Origin: Apis mellifera
Taxonomy: Eukaryota; Arthropoda; Insecta; Hymenoptera; Apidae
Direction: 5' to 3'
DNA: 64,000 nucleotides
Assembly: GCF_003254395.2 (NCBI RefSeq)
Contig: NC_037642.1
Span: forward strand, 4,831,903-4,895,902
The notes under the pieces were generated by a model, which was not told the origin of the DNA, made no database searches, and worked only from the letters and a program-made list of their open reading frames with translations. Both the position numbers and the translations under genes were made by a program. This document shows positions 1 to 12,160 of this stretch, one piece after another; the first letter of the stretch is position 1, and each line of letters starts with the position of its first letter.

Positions 1-1440
1 TTGCTATTATGCCACCTCCTTCTCCTCCTCCACCCACAAAAAGCAAATGTTATTTCGACACAGGACGGAGTAAAAATAGAACGATGCCGTTGTTGGCAAT
101 GAGTTTGCCTCTTCCTTCGCGAGTTACAGAGATCAGAGACCTCGTTTGAATTTATTAGATTCCCCCTAGACGTGGCGTCGGGGACACGTAACTTCGTCAT
201 GTTGCAAAGATAGGGGGTTGAAAGTTTTGGAGAGGAGAGATTTTCGTTTTTAAGAGGACTCGTTTCTATTCCGAAAAGTGATCCATGGATATAACGCGTG
301 TAAGGAATTTGATGATATGAATTCTGACGTTATTCAATTGAAAACGCTCCTTGCATGAAATGAATTTTGAATTGGTTTATCGAGGAATGAAATTGAAGAA
401 GATTTTAAATTTCAATTGTTCAATATTAATACGAATACGAACGTAAATAATTATAATTAAATTCAATTAGAATATTGATCGATCGTATGCACAAGTATAT
501 AAAAGTATTCTAAAAGAAGAATACACATTTTTTTTCTTATTAAAAAAAGAAAAAAGAAAAGAGAACGAATAATTCCGATGGCAAGGAGGATTCATCTTAT
601 CATTTTCGACAGACACCAATAGCCACGATACCGGAAGAAATGCACGCTACAATGGAAGCCAAAGCCGAGAATCTTCGTTTCAATTCAGTATCGCGTCTTA
701 TGTGGGTCAACTGGTGCAGGAGGGAAAAACGACGAGGGGAATAAAAGAAAAGCGGGGAAGATGCGGAGGGAAATTCATGTTGCGCATTTTCGAAAGATAT
801 TCAAACGAGACAACGTGTAAGATGGTTGCAACTAGCCGAGAGAAAGATAGGGAAAGGGGAAGACGTTTGAAAGGGGAGGAAGTTGAACATCGTGGAACGA
901 TACGCGAGGCTCGACGAAGCCCGGTGGCTTTGAATAGAAAATAATCGAGGGCTCCGCAGAGAATAACGGCAAGTGGTGAAAGGGGGAGGGGGCGCGAAAA
1001 AGACACCGGAGGCGGCGACAATGGCGGCCTCCTGAATGTTCCGGTTATCGTGTCTGGCTTTTCTCCACGAAAAAACAATGCCTCGTATTGTGGCAACGAG
1101 AAGAATCAACCACCGTGAAGGGCCGATGGCTTTGATGACTCTGAACCTCTTTGTCGCCTCCTTCCTCCTCTTGTATTTCCTCCGAAACCTTGGAGGAGAT
1201 CTCATGGAAACGTCAACTTTAAAGGATCGATGCCACTTCGAGTTGCTTGAATTGCATCGAGTCTTCTGTTTCAATTGTGCGATAAGAAAAAGACGAAAAG
1301 AAGAAAAAAGTTACGATAAATAATTTCCGAACCTTGAAAAATCTTTCCTCTCTCGATACGATAAAAATCCAGCATCCAACTTGGTTCGCCATTATACCAA
1401 CAACTCTCTTGGCATACACGCGATTATCCTTGCGGCTTCA

Positions 1441-1475
1441 TAAACTACCCTAGGGATTATAAACTACCCTAAGGC
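1441..1475. repeat. Short direct repeat, 18-bp spacing
   Basis: TAAACTACCCTAGGGATTA is followed directly by TAAACTACCCTAAGG. It is a small tandem duplication, not a telomeric TTAGG array. Confidence 0.8.
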
Positions 1476-3021
1476 TCGGCCAAAAACTTGTATCAACCTG
1501 GAGGAGGACACGGAGATGCAACTTGTTGGGGGAGGGGAGAGTGAGAAAGAGATGGGCCTCGTTCTCGAGGCCTGGTTTCCAAGGGGTGGAAAAACGGTGT
1601 CGCGCAATTACACCACCCGTGCACGGCTGCCAACTTATTCGGTAAATTACCCTCGCATCGGCGCTCGTCCACCGAGTTTCCAGAGCGAAACGAGCGCCGC
1701 TCCTCTCCCTTCCAGCTTGCCCGCTCGTTAGGCACGCGCGCCCAGTAGCGAAGTTACGTCGTTACAAGGGAAAGAGAAAAAGGGGGGCGAAAGGGGATGG
1801 ATACGTTTTGGAACACGTTGGGAGAGCTCGATTCCCGGAGGAGGGAACGGGGAGGATGGTTGATTCGATCGAAACGTATGCAGATTCGGGGGTGAATGTA
1901 TCGGATGTCGAGGATTTTACGTCGCTCGATGGCTGGTTTCAGCTTTATCGAGGCTGTAGAAGTTTTATCGTTTGCGGTTTCTTGCGGGGAATATGCGCCA
2001 TCGATTCCATTTTATTTTATTTCGCGTATATATTTATCCGTCGAATTTGTATTGTTTGATTCGAATGTTATTTCGAAAGGGATAAGTTTAAGACGAGTTT
2101 AATTTTAAAGTTTTTTTTTTTTATATAAGAAAATAAAAAAATAATTTATATACTCTACTACTAGAATATATATGGGTAAAGACAAGTGATATTCGGGGTT
2201 GATTATTATCTACCGGAAGGATTGGTTAAAATTCAAGACCAGAAAGATCGTATTTTCGAAGGATACAGTCGCGGTTATATATTCCGTTCTCCGAGCTGGC
2301 GGTGAATCTTCCCTGACATTTTCTAATTCAACCCTCTCGAGAGATTCTCACGCGATATTTGAGATGCTTTCGCAGCGACGGCTTGGCTCCCGATGCCAAC
2401 TTTTATACAGTAATTTTATACAGGTGATGGAATCACGGTACGAATACACTTACCCTTAACCAAAATATGATACATCGATCGATTTCGTGATTTAAAAAAA
2501 TATATAATGTCGTGAAATATATACTTTATAAATTTACAACTAATTCAAGTCTCAAAAGGGTAATAAAATTTTAAATCGAATTGGAAATCCTAGATAAAAG
2601 CGATTTTTGAAAATATTCGCTCGCGACAATTTCCATCCCCGAAATTCAGATTAAAAAAAAAAGAAAAAGAAACCAAAAACACCACTATTTATACACGCCA
2701 AAAAAAAAAAATATAAATTCGTGCCCGCTTGGGAGCAATCCTCGCGCGTTTAAATTAATCGCGAGAGCTTCAAAAAAAGAAAAAAAAAAGCAGAGGCGCA
2801 AGAAGAGGAAGCCGGTCCTTTCAATTTTCCGCTCCAAGGGTCTAGATGTATCTCGCGCCCCTGGCAGTCGGGCCACTTTCATCGCGCGAAACGTCGTGGA
2901 AAAAACATGGTTCCGCGCGTGTTTTACAACGCCGCATGCCGCTACGTACACCTCCTCCTCCTCCTCTCCCTCTTTCCTCGTGGAAGACGTACGAAAGTCG
3001 AGGCTAAGTATCGGCGTCGGG

Positions 3022-3066
3022 GAAGAAGAAGAAGAAGAAGAAGAAGAAGAAGAAGAAGAAGAAGAA
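3022..3066. repeat. (GAA)15 microsatellite
   Basis: Uninterrupted GAA trinucleotide run in non-coding sequence. It generates the poly-Glu, poly-Arg and poly-Ser/Leu shadow frames seen on both strands. Confidence 0.97.
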
Positions 3067-4868
3067 GGGTCTTCCACCCCTTTGCCCGTCGTCTCGCGTG
3101 TAACTCACCTCGCCCCTTGTATTTTTTCACAGGGGAAGGGAGAAGGAAGGAGGGGGAGGCAGACGTTTACGAGCGATTCGTGATAACGAACAAGTTTCTC
3201 CCCTCCCCCTCCCCATTGGTTCGAATCTCTTCTTTCGACCATTTTTGGGTTTAAGTTGCAAAAGTTCTTCCCTCCGCGAAATGGAGTCGTGAAACATCGT
3301 TTCTTTCTCCTTTTCTTTATTTTCTTTCGTGTTCGTCTTTTTTTGAGGGAGAGTGAATAAATAGATGGTATAATGTGATGGGGTTCTGAGTAAATCGAGA
3401 TGCGTTTATAGTTATTTTATATTCATTTTTAACGAGGATTGTTTATTTAATATTTGTCTATATTAATTATATTAGATAAGAAGAGTTTGTATCTTTATTA
3501 TTTCCCATTTTATTTCTTAAATCCGAAACGAACACTCGTTCAAGCCATTCATATTTCTTTAAATATTCTTAGAATAATGCATTTATTTATTTCAAATAAA
3601 AATGTCAAATAAGTAAAATTCCCAATTCGATCCAAGAAATCACAATATTTCATCCACGAAATTTAATAATATCTCGATATCCTCCTTTTTTTAAACTTTT
3701 AAACTTAAGATCGATTTTCCATTCCTATCTCTTCCTTCGATCGATCAATCTACACGAAGAATACTTTGGAGGCAAACAAAAATTCCCAAATGATCCACGA
3801 TGATCCAACTCGCGATTGTCCCTTTCGTTTCGTGGCCTCCGTAAAGGGCGCCGTTCCAAAAGGCGGATCGAATTGCGCATGGAATTATCACCGGGCGAAG
3901 AAGGAGGGTGGAGGGAGGGATTCCGTGACTAAAGGGATTTCAGGAGTTCGCGTGTCCAAAGCGGCACTCCACTACGTCCAAGTTGGCCCGGCTTATTACC
4001 ATTTTCATCGAAACCGGCGATACGGCACGCACAAAGCTTACCGGCTTATCGATAATTCCCCCCTGATAATGTTATCACGAAAATTCCCCGAGAAAGAGAG
4101 GTTTATCCCTACCTAGGTCTAGGTCTCTTCGATTTTTCTCTTTGTTTTATGTACGTGGAACACGCGTTTTAATTTTCTTTAGAGCTTTGATTTTTTTTTT
4201 TCTTCCTTTTCGATGGTTCTCTCTTGATGATTTAGAAGAAAATTGGTTAGAATTTTGTTTTTTTCGTATTTTATTGCATATTCGAGGTTTCTTAAATGAT
4301 AAGGAGTAATTGTGAGGAATTTGAGGAACGATATTGCTGATATTAATTTTTTATTCGGATTAAAATAGTGATAAAGAGTTTAAGCTGTTATTATATATAT
4401 TTTTTAAAGCATAGGATGTTTTATAATGAACGAATTTAATTTATGGAACGAGAGGAGAAAGAAATTTAACGAGCGTCTTACTAAAATTATTAATAAGAAT
4501 TTGAAAAATTATGATCAAGCAATTTAAAGCGACGATTCGTGTGAAAATACGATGGATAATATCGATGAATAAATTATCGAATCTCGAATCTTTTAGTATT
4601 CCCGTTATATTGACTTCGTCAGCCGTTTTTGATTATTCACGCCGGTTAACTAGAGATCAAGAGCTCAAGTGTGGCTTCCATTAAGCAAATTCCGACTCTT
4701 TTTTGCCTCGTACGAAAAAGATCTTGAAAGGTTTTTCGCATTGTTACTGTATTTCTGCGAGCAATTTTGTTATCGAGCCACTTACAATAAAAAAAAGAAG
4801 AAATAACAATTTTTATTAATATTGTTCTCTTTCTACTATTACAAAATTATAATTTATCTATTATTAAT

Positions 4869-4888
4869 TATATATATATATATATATT
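4869..4888. repeat. (TA)n microsatellite
   Basis: About nine TA repeats within a very AT-rich stretch (4800-5090) that also contains repeated TTGTTAAGATAA-like words. Confidence 0.9.
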
Positions 4889-5528
4889 TTTATGTAAAAA
4901 TAAAAAAGATTATATTATTTACATTTTAATATTTCATTATTTATCGATCAAATATTATTAATTTTTCTTTATATTGTGGAATAAAAAATATAATATTGTT
5001 CCATTAAGATAAACGTTATTGTTAATAATATCTTAACAAAATATTGTTAAGATAAATATATATATTGTTAACGTCACTTAACAATATATAAATTAAAACG
5101 TATTTTGGTATCGATAATTTAATGGAATGTTATGGTTTATGCGAGGCACGGCGCGGGGAAACGACGCAAAGTCGAACGTTATTGATTTCCAAAACATCGG
5201 CTTAACCGGAGTCGTCTTTCGAACACGGAGCGGTGCGGACGTGTCGCTAGACGCTCCTCGTGAGAATATTATATTTTTTAGTAAATTAATTAATCTGAAC
5301 AATTATAAGTTAATTTTTTATCGCGACTATTGTAAATAAAAAACATTATTGAAGAGACAAGATGCATCGATCCAAAAAAAAACATTATTTTAATCGTCGC
5401 GACTTAAGAAGGAAGATTAATCGATTTTTTTCATAAATTAAAAAAATTACAAACTTACTTCATTCCACTTATCGTTTTCCAAATTATCGAATAGTCGAAT
5501 TTCGATTTTAATTATTAAATAAAATCAA

Positions 5529-5906
5529 GGTTTTCCACTTCTCATCCAGTTAGAAAAGATAAAAAATTTTTCCTCGTATAAAGTACAATTTCAATTAAAT
5601 TGAACGCAAACTATCCCATAAAAACTATCCTATTTTCCTCTATTTTCTCTCCTTTTCCTCGCGAATTTCCTCGTGTATGCCACTTGTACACGATCGGTCA
5701 TAGTAATCACGGTTTTCCACTTCTGATCCAGTTAGAAAAGATAAAAAATTTTTCCTCGCATAAAGTACAATTTCAATTAAATTGAACGCAAACTTTCCCA
5801 TAAAAACTATCCTATTTTCCTCTATTTTCTCTCCTTTTCCTCGCGAATTTCCTCGTGTTTTCGCTCGTGTATGCCACTTGTACACGATCGGTCATAGTAA
5901 TCACGG
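5529..5906. repeat. Tandem duplication, unit about 182 bp
   Basis: Two adjacent copies, 5529-5710 and 5711-5906, share nearly identical sequence from GGTTTTCCACTTCT to GGTCATAGTAATCACGG. Differences are a few substitutions (TCATCC/TGATCC, CTCGTATAA/CTCGCATAA, AACTATCCC/AACTTTCCC) and a 12-bp insertion (TTTTCGCTCGTG) in the second copy that is itself a partial repeat of flanking bases. Non-coding. Confidence 0.95.
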
Positions 5907-8900
5907 CCATAAATTCGTCTCGACCTAATTCCACTGATTTATCACCGGTGGTGGTTCCTCGCGCGTCTTCGCGAGCCACCCACGCGTTTTGTCGCGGCAA
6001 ATTCAACGGCGATAATTCAACTTCACCGTGCCTGCGGCCAACTGTAATGAAACTGTAACTTCAGCCTTTTTTTCTTTCTTTTTTTTTTTTTCTCTCCCCC
6101 CGCTTTCGAAACGCGAACGCGCCGTCACGTTTTCAACGTGGACAATTATTTACTCGTCGCTGCGGCTAATGCCCGAGCCACGCTCGAACCTCGCCCTTTC
6201 GGGGATTATAAATCGGTTTCGAGTCGGAAAGCGCAATAGTGGCAATCTTGTTACGGGCGGTGGCCATTTTTATGGATGTGTACTCGAAATCATTCTTGAT
6301 ATCGCGGGCTTTGGTGGCCGGTTCTCGCGTTTCGCGGTGGAAAAATGTTTCTACTTTTTTATCTCCGCCCTTTTCATAGATTCCTTTCGTTCGAATCGTC
6401 AGGATGAAATAGGATCGAGTTTTTCTTTTTTTTTTTTTTTGAAATTTAGTTTCGTTGAAAATAATAATAGCAAAAGTTTGTCAATTTGAAAAGGAAATCT
6501 CGTTCATTGAAAGATTATCGGTTTATTTTTTTTACTTTGGATTAAAAGTATGGAGGTTTAAAGAATTTTATAAATTTTAGAAGATTGGATATATATATAT
6601 TCGTTTTCAATTGTATCTGTTACTGATACTTCAGCTTATGGATACGGAATTAAACTCGTATCACGGATTATAATTCCGATTCAACACCGAAAGTTTAATT
6701 TTAGTTATTAGTCGATACGGGAGAGGATTATTAAATACAAGCCGTGTTATAATGTTTTACATCCTGTGTTTAACTATATTAGCGTTAATGTAGAATCAAG
6801 TAGCCAAATATATTGCGAATAATCTAAGATTAAACAAATTATAACGAAACAAATTGGAATTTTCGTGCGTGATGTATATTTTTGCTTCAATTATTAAAAA
6901 AAATATCGGATTAATTTTTCCTTTTTAATTTAAATCAGACGTCATAAACATCGACCCTGGATATTGAATTTTTCATATTCCGTGACTGTTCCAGTATATA
7001 GTCGCGTGTGATAAACAAGCAAGAGTTGAGTTGTAACATCACAGCCCTGAGCTCGCTTATATAAAACCGTCCAAGTTTCCAAACCCTTCTTCTATTCTTT
7101 TCTCATTTCCATCTTTATTGAAAATTTCAACCGACTCCCCGGGACACCGTCCATCTCCGGCCAATCTTCTCCCAGGTCGAAAAAGTGCAAAAGAATTTCC
7201 TTAACTTCTGGCTGTTCCAGAAAGAAAATACAATTACGAGGAACCACGATTACCTTCGTTACCTTCCACTTCTTAGGGGTCAGAATCGAAACCAATAAAA
7301 TCGAAACAGTATTTTTGTATTTATTTTTTAACACGCGTTTGTTTCCATCGTTTAAAGAGAAATGTTTTGGAGTTGTATTAATATTTTATAAAAATCAACG
7401 TATTTTTAAGTGAATAACATTTTTAATAATTGCAGGGACAAGAAGAATTCATATAAAAGTATTCAATTATTTATCAAATTTCTACAAACTTCTTCCCTTG
7501 ATTAAAAAAAAATCCTACCTCCTCGAAACTTTGGGTGAGATTAAAAAAAAGAAGAAGAAATCAAAGGAAACTTATCGAACGAATTAATTCCAAACTTAAT
7601 AACGCAACCCCGAAAAAACCAAGAAAAAGCGTTGCCAAAGAAAATTTTCCAGAAGAAGTGGAGAAAAAAGAAGAAGAAGAATAATAATAATACAGCAAAC
7701 ACCCCTTCAAAATAATTCTTCATCCACGTCCATTTTCAGCCATTTTCATCGTTCGATCGACGTCCACGCAATTACAACAAGCGTTACAGGCGACAGAGTG
7801 TTCCCCCCGCCCCCCTTCTAAATTAGCAAACACCGAAGATCAACATTAATACCAGCAAGATAACAACAGTTGCCTGCCGTTATCGATCGAGCCATCGTTC
7901 CACCCCCTCCCTCTCCGAATTTCAGATACCTCGTATCACTCGTTTCGAAAACACCAACTCCCCATCCATCCATCTCTCGTGAAGAGAGACAGAGAGAGAG
8001 ACGCACAAACACACGCGAAACTCTGCGTCGAAATTGTGTTACCGCAAAGGGGAATCAGGTGGAAAGGAAAGGACGATTGACTGTCCGCCATTCGGCGGCA
8101 ACAAATCGGCGGCGGACGGAAACAGCGGTGTTCCATCCTCGACACTTCCGTGACGGTTTCCTCCCGAGGTAAATGGACTCGTAATGGATCGGAGAGAGAG
8201 AGAGGGGTATCGTGCCCCAGTTTCGCGCGCGGTTCCACGTGGAGTCGAAGAAACGCGGAAGGGATCGAATTCGAGGAAAATTCGATCGCCTAAGCGAGAA
8301 TCTCTATGAAATGTGATTAATTTCATTTGTATTTATTTTAATTCTTCGTTGTGGTGTTCTTCAACTACCTATAAATTAAAGATAGTATTGTAAGGAATGT
8401 AAAAGAAGAAAATGTGAAAGAATGAAAATGTAAGAGATAAATCCTTGCTCAAAGTATTTCGTTTAAAAAAAGGAAATAATAATAACAATATAGAATATAG
8501 AATAATAGGAATAGTAGTAAGAATTATATAAGGAGTAAATAAGGAAGATGTTTATTAATTTTGGAATTTTTTGTTATTAGAAAATTGTAGCGAAAAATTT
8601 CGAGCGAACAAACTCTGAACGACGAGTGATTCGAACACGGGTTTATTTACGCGTACGACGCGTCACAACACGCCGTGTAAAAACTTGATCCGCGTTTCAG
8701 ACGTGTCGTCCCGTAGTCGTAATGCGAATCACAGTGGAGCCGACACGCGTTTTATACGGAAGTGGACGACGAGCTATTTCGAAATTATGACCGTCCCGCA
8801 CTTTGCAAAATTAAAGCTGGCCCCTATGTCGCACTAAGGTTTTAATGGATGTTAAAACCATCAATTTGCTGTTTATGCGAGCTATTTTTCCGCGACGAGC

Positions 8901-11810
8901 TTTCACTTAATTAATTTGATACGATAATACGTATCGAGGAAAGCGTTGAAAAGCTGTTAATGATGATTAAGTAACGAAACTCTTCTAATTACGTAATTTG
9001 AAAATATACATTTTCTTATACTCGTGATATACTCGAAGGAAATATCTAAAAAAAGGAGAGGAGAATTAATTTATTTAATGGTTTCACGTTCAAATCCTCT
9101 TAAAGGATGGGATTATGGTTGGAATATATAGTTTTAAATTATCTCTTTCAATGATGAAAGTGTTGATGAAAAAGATTCTTTTTAAAAAAAAGAATCTACA
9201 CCGTTTATACAAAATACATAATACGTTCTATAATACCGTTGTATTACAGAATATTATATCATGCCAAGGGGAACAAGTTAAAAAAAAAAAAGGTAATGTT
9301 TGCTCAAATCCACAGAGCGTGTATTTCGACCGCCTCTCCTCATCCTTTTCCTATCCAACTTATCTTGCAGTGTGATGAAAAAGCGTCTACGTGACGTGGA
9401 AAGAAAAATAGCATAGGAAGTGAATAACACAAAGTAAGTAAGGAAGAAGTCATAAGTCTAATCTAGAATGCCTCGTAAGATCAGATAACGTAACTTTTTC
9501 CTCTGGCAGGGAAGAAAATTTCTTATTATAAAATCTCAAATTTTACGATGATACACTTATAATGTTATATTGCAACTAAGAGGAAAGAAGACAAAAGAAT
9601 TTTTTATCTTAAAATATGTTCAATGATATCAATCTCTCGTATGATAATAACAAAGATTACAGAGAAGAAAGTTGAAGATCGAATTTTTTTATTTTCCTTC
9701 GGACTGTTTTATTTCATAGTTACTTTTTTTTTCTTTTCTTTCCTTCCCGTATCGTTGTAACGTCGAAGAGGATTTTAAAGGGAGGGTAACATTTTAGTCG
9801 TTCAAGGAAGAGATCTCGGGGAAGAACGGTAAAGTAGAACAAAGTGTAGAACCGAAAAAGATCTTAAGAGGATTTCGAGAGATGGTGGAAAGTTTCCTCG
9901 GACGCTATAATGCGCCTGGAAACTTCTTCACGGCCGTCTCCACCCCGCCGCGAATCCGTTGCGTAAGTAAGTAAATGTAAACAGATCAATGAGCGAGATG
10001 TCTTCCGCCTCTTTATCACGGAATACTTTTTGAAGAATCTTCTCAACAGACGTAGGCTAGAAAGCGCGAAATCATTGAAACTATTTCTATAAATTTCGTC
10101 AGGGTGAAATTCTTGGATATTTTCTTTTTTCTTTTATCCTTTAAAATTGTCAGAAACATTCGGGATCAAAAATATGTAATAGTTGTATCGAAAAATTGAA
10201 CGAGTTTGAGAGAAATACAATTTAATACAAATTAATATTTAAAATACGATCCGAAAAGGTTTAGAAAACACTTTTTCAAATCGTCTAAAAAACGATCGAG
10301 AATTCGAACGCTCTCAATTCTTTTTTTTTTTTTCAGGAATTTACGTGTACATGGTTCTCCAGGAACGAAGTAACAATCGAGAGATCGAACGTTCTAATTA
10401 TCCATACCTTTGTCGAGAATCGTCCCCAAGTTTCCAACCAATTCTGGTCGGGGCACGAAAGTGATTCGCAAAGTGGTTAAAAGATAGCCCCCTTTCTCCG
10501 ATCGAAAATCGATGCTTTGCACGAACTCGTGAAACTTCGGCTCGAAATTGTTTCGAGCCTGGATTTGCATAGGGGATCCCCGAATCGATCGAATTAGACT
10601 TATTAGTGGGACGGTTGAGGACCCGGTCACGGATCATTTATCGGTTGGACATGCTCCAGAAGTTGTCCGTTTCCTCCCCCCGTTGAAAGGACAATTAGAG
10701 GAAATTCCGGTGTGGCGTTCAAGGTGCGGCCAGATTCTCCGGGCTCCCAACTTTTCCCGGATTTAAGTTCGAAACGCTCGAGGGAGCTCTCTGAAACTTT
10801 GCCGGGGCGACTTGTATCCCCTCCCCTCCCCCCAAATGGAGGAGCATCTTGAGGGATCGGTTTAAATCGGCGAGGTGAAAATTGGGATTCGACGTGGAAG
10901 CGTTAGGATTTTGTGATGTTTCTCGAATTTTTTTAAATTCAGGAGAATTTATGGAAGGATAATATTCCGGAGGAAGAGATTAAACGTTTTGAAAAGAATA
11001 TTTTTGCGATAGTAATGAAAATTGAGAAAGAATATCTCGCAAAGAATCTCGAGAATATATTTATGAAAATGATTTATAAATTGAAATTTATAAATTGTGG
11101 AATTCGAAATTATTCCAATAATAATTCAATTATATTTTTAGGTGAGTGGCGTCAATGGTTGAAGCCTGGCTCTTTCAAGACCACTAATGGAACTGATTTT
11201 TTCTGGAACTCCTGGCATCGTTCTCGTAGTCAAGAATTTTATTCACAAACGTGGTTACGCCTTTGCCAATTTTCTTGCAGCAATTTTTCCCCCTCAACAA
11301 CCTGTATTTCATAAGACTATCGTAATCATTTTAATCTAAACTAAATTCAAAATTACTTCCAAATTTATAGGAAAATTTTATCGAACCGTCATTTCGATAT
11401 TTCATACATATATATCTATTTGGACGTTGCAATATACTTAATTTTTCCTATTTGACTAATTTTCAAATTTCACTCTACAAAATTTTATCTTATACTTTAC
11501 AGAAAGAAAGAAAAAAATTACTGGAACGGAGGGAACACGTGACGCCCAACTTTCCACCCTTTGGAACCGATCCCTTCGATATTTCTTTCGAGGCATCATC
11601 GCTTGTTCCTCCCCCGAAACTAAACTTTTCCTACCTCCTTTCGTAGAACGAAGAGGGAACGAAGAAGAAATCGAAGAAACGAACCGTGCTATACAATAAC
11701 CATCCTCAACCCCCATCTCGTCTCTTTTCACTTCGAAACGAGACGACGTTCGATCTTCGGCGAACAGAAAGCCGAAAATAGCAAACCGAGAGAAATCAAA
11801 GTTCTTCGAT

Positions 11811-11835
11811 CTCTCTCTCTCTCTCTCTCTCTCTT
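11811..11835. repeat. (CT)n microsatellite
   Basis: About twelve CT repeats; non-coding. Confidence 0.95.
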
Positions 11836-12122
11836 TCCCTCCGTGGAACCTTTGGAAATTATTAAGCAACCGCATTGTTCCATCCAAGCATGGCCAACCT
11901 CGGTGAAATTCGTCTCTTTAATTGTCCCCTCGTGTCGGCTGGAAACTTTTCTCATGCCCGTCTGGCTACGAGTAAAAACTTCCTACCGTTTCTTTTTAAT
12001 TGGTTCGTTTCGTTTTTCCTTTTTCTCTCTCTTTTTTTTTTTTTTAAATCAGCTATGCTAATTGGCTCCTCGTTCGATAACGGACTAGTTTCCTGAGAAT
12101 TCATACCCATGTATATATAACG

Positions 12123-12160
12123 TATATAACGCATATATGGAGAGTTTAGCGTATCAGTTT
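12123..12160 (+). promoter_or_regulatory. Possible core promoter, antisense to the gene
   Basis: TATATAA at 12123-12129 is followed by an arthropod-type initiator TCAGT at 12154-12158, placing the T-box start at about -33 from the initiator A. About 75 bp further is GTCAAAG|GTAGTT, a plausible donor at about 12232. TATA-like words are very frequent in this AT-rich sequence and no plus-strand coding exon is visible downstream, so this may be chance. Confidence 0.18.

Noticed and set aside
801..1274. 157-codon minus-strand open frame
   Set aside because: Low-complexity Arg/Ser/Phe composition, overlapping open frames on the other strand, and no motif or splice context.
2685..3254. Open frames with poly-Ser, poly-Glu, poly-Arg and poly-Leu
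   Set aside because: All are translations of the (GAA)15 microsatellite in different frames.
3766..4116. 116-codon plus-strand open frame
   Set aside because: No recognisable domain, signal peptide or splice-bounded context; likely chance in a locally GC-richer patch.
6028..6489. 153-codon plus-strand open frame
   Set aside because: Phe/Ser runs come from poly-T tracts; no family similarity recognised.
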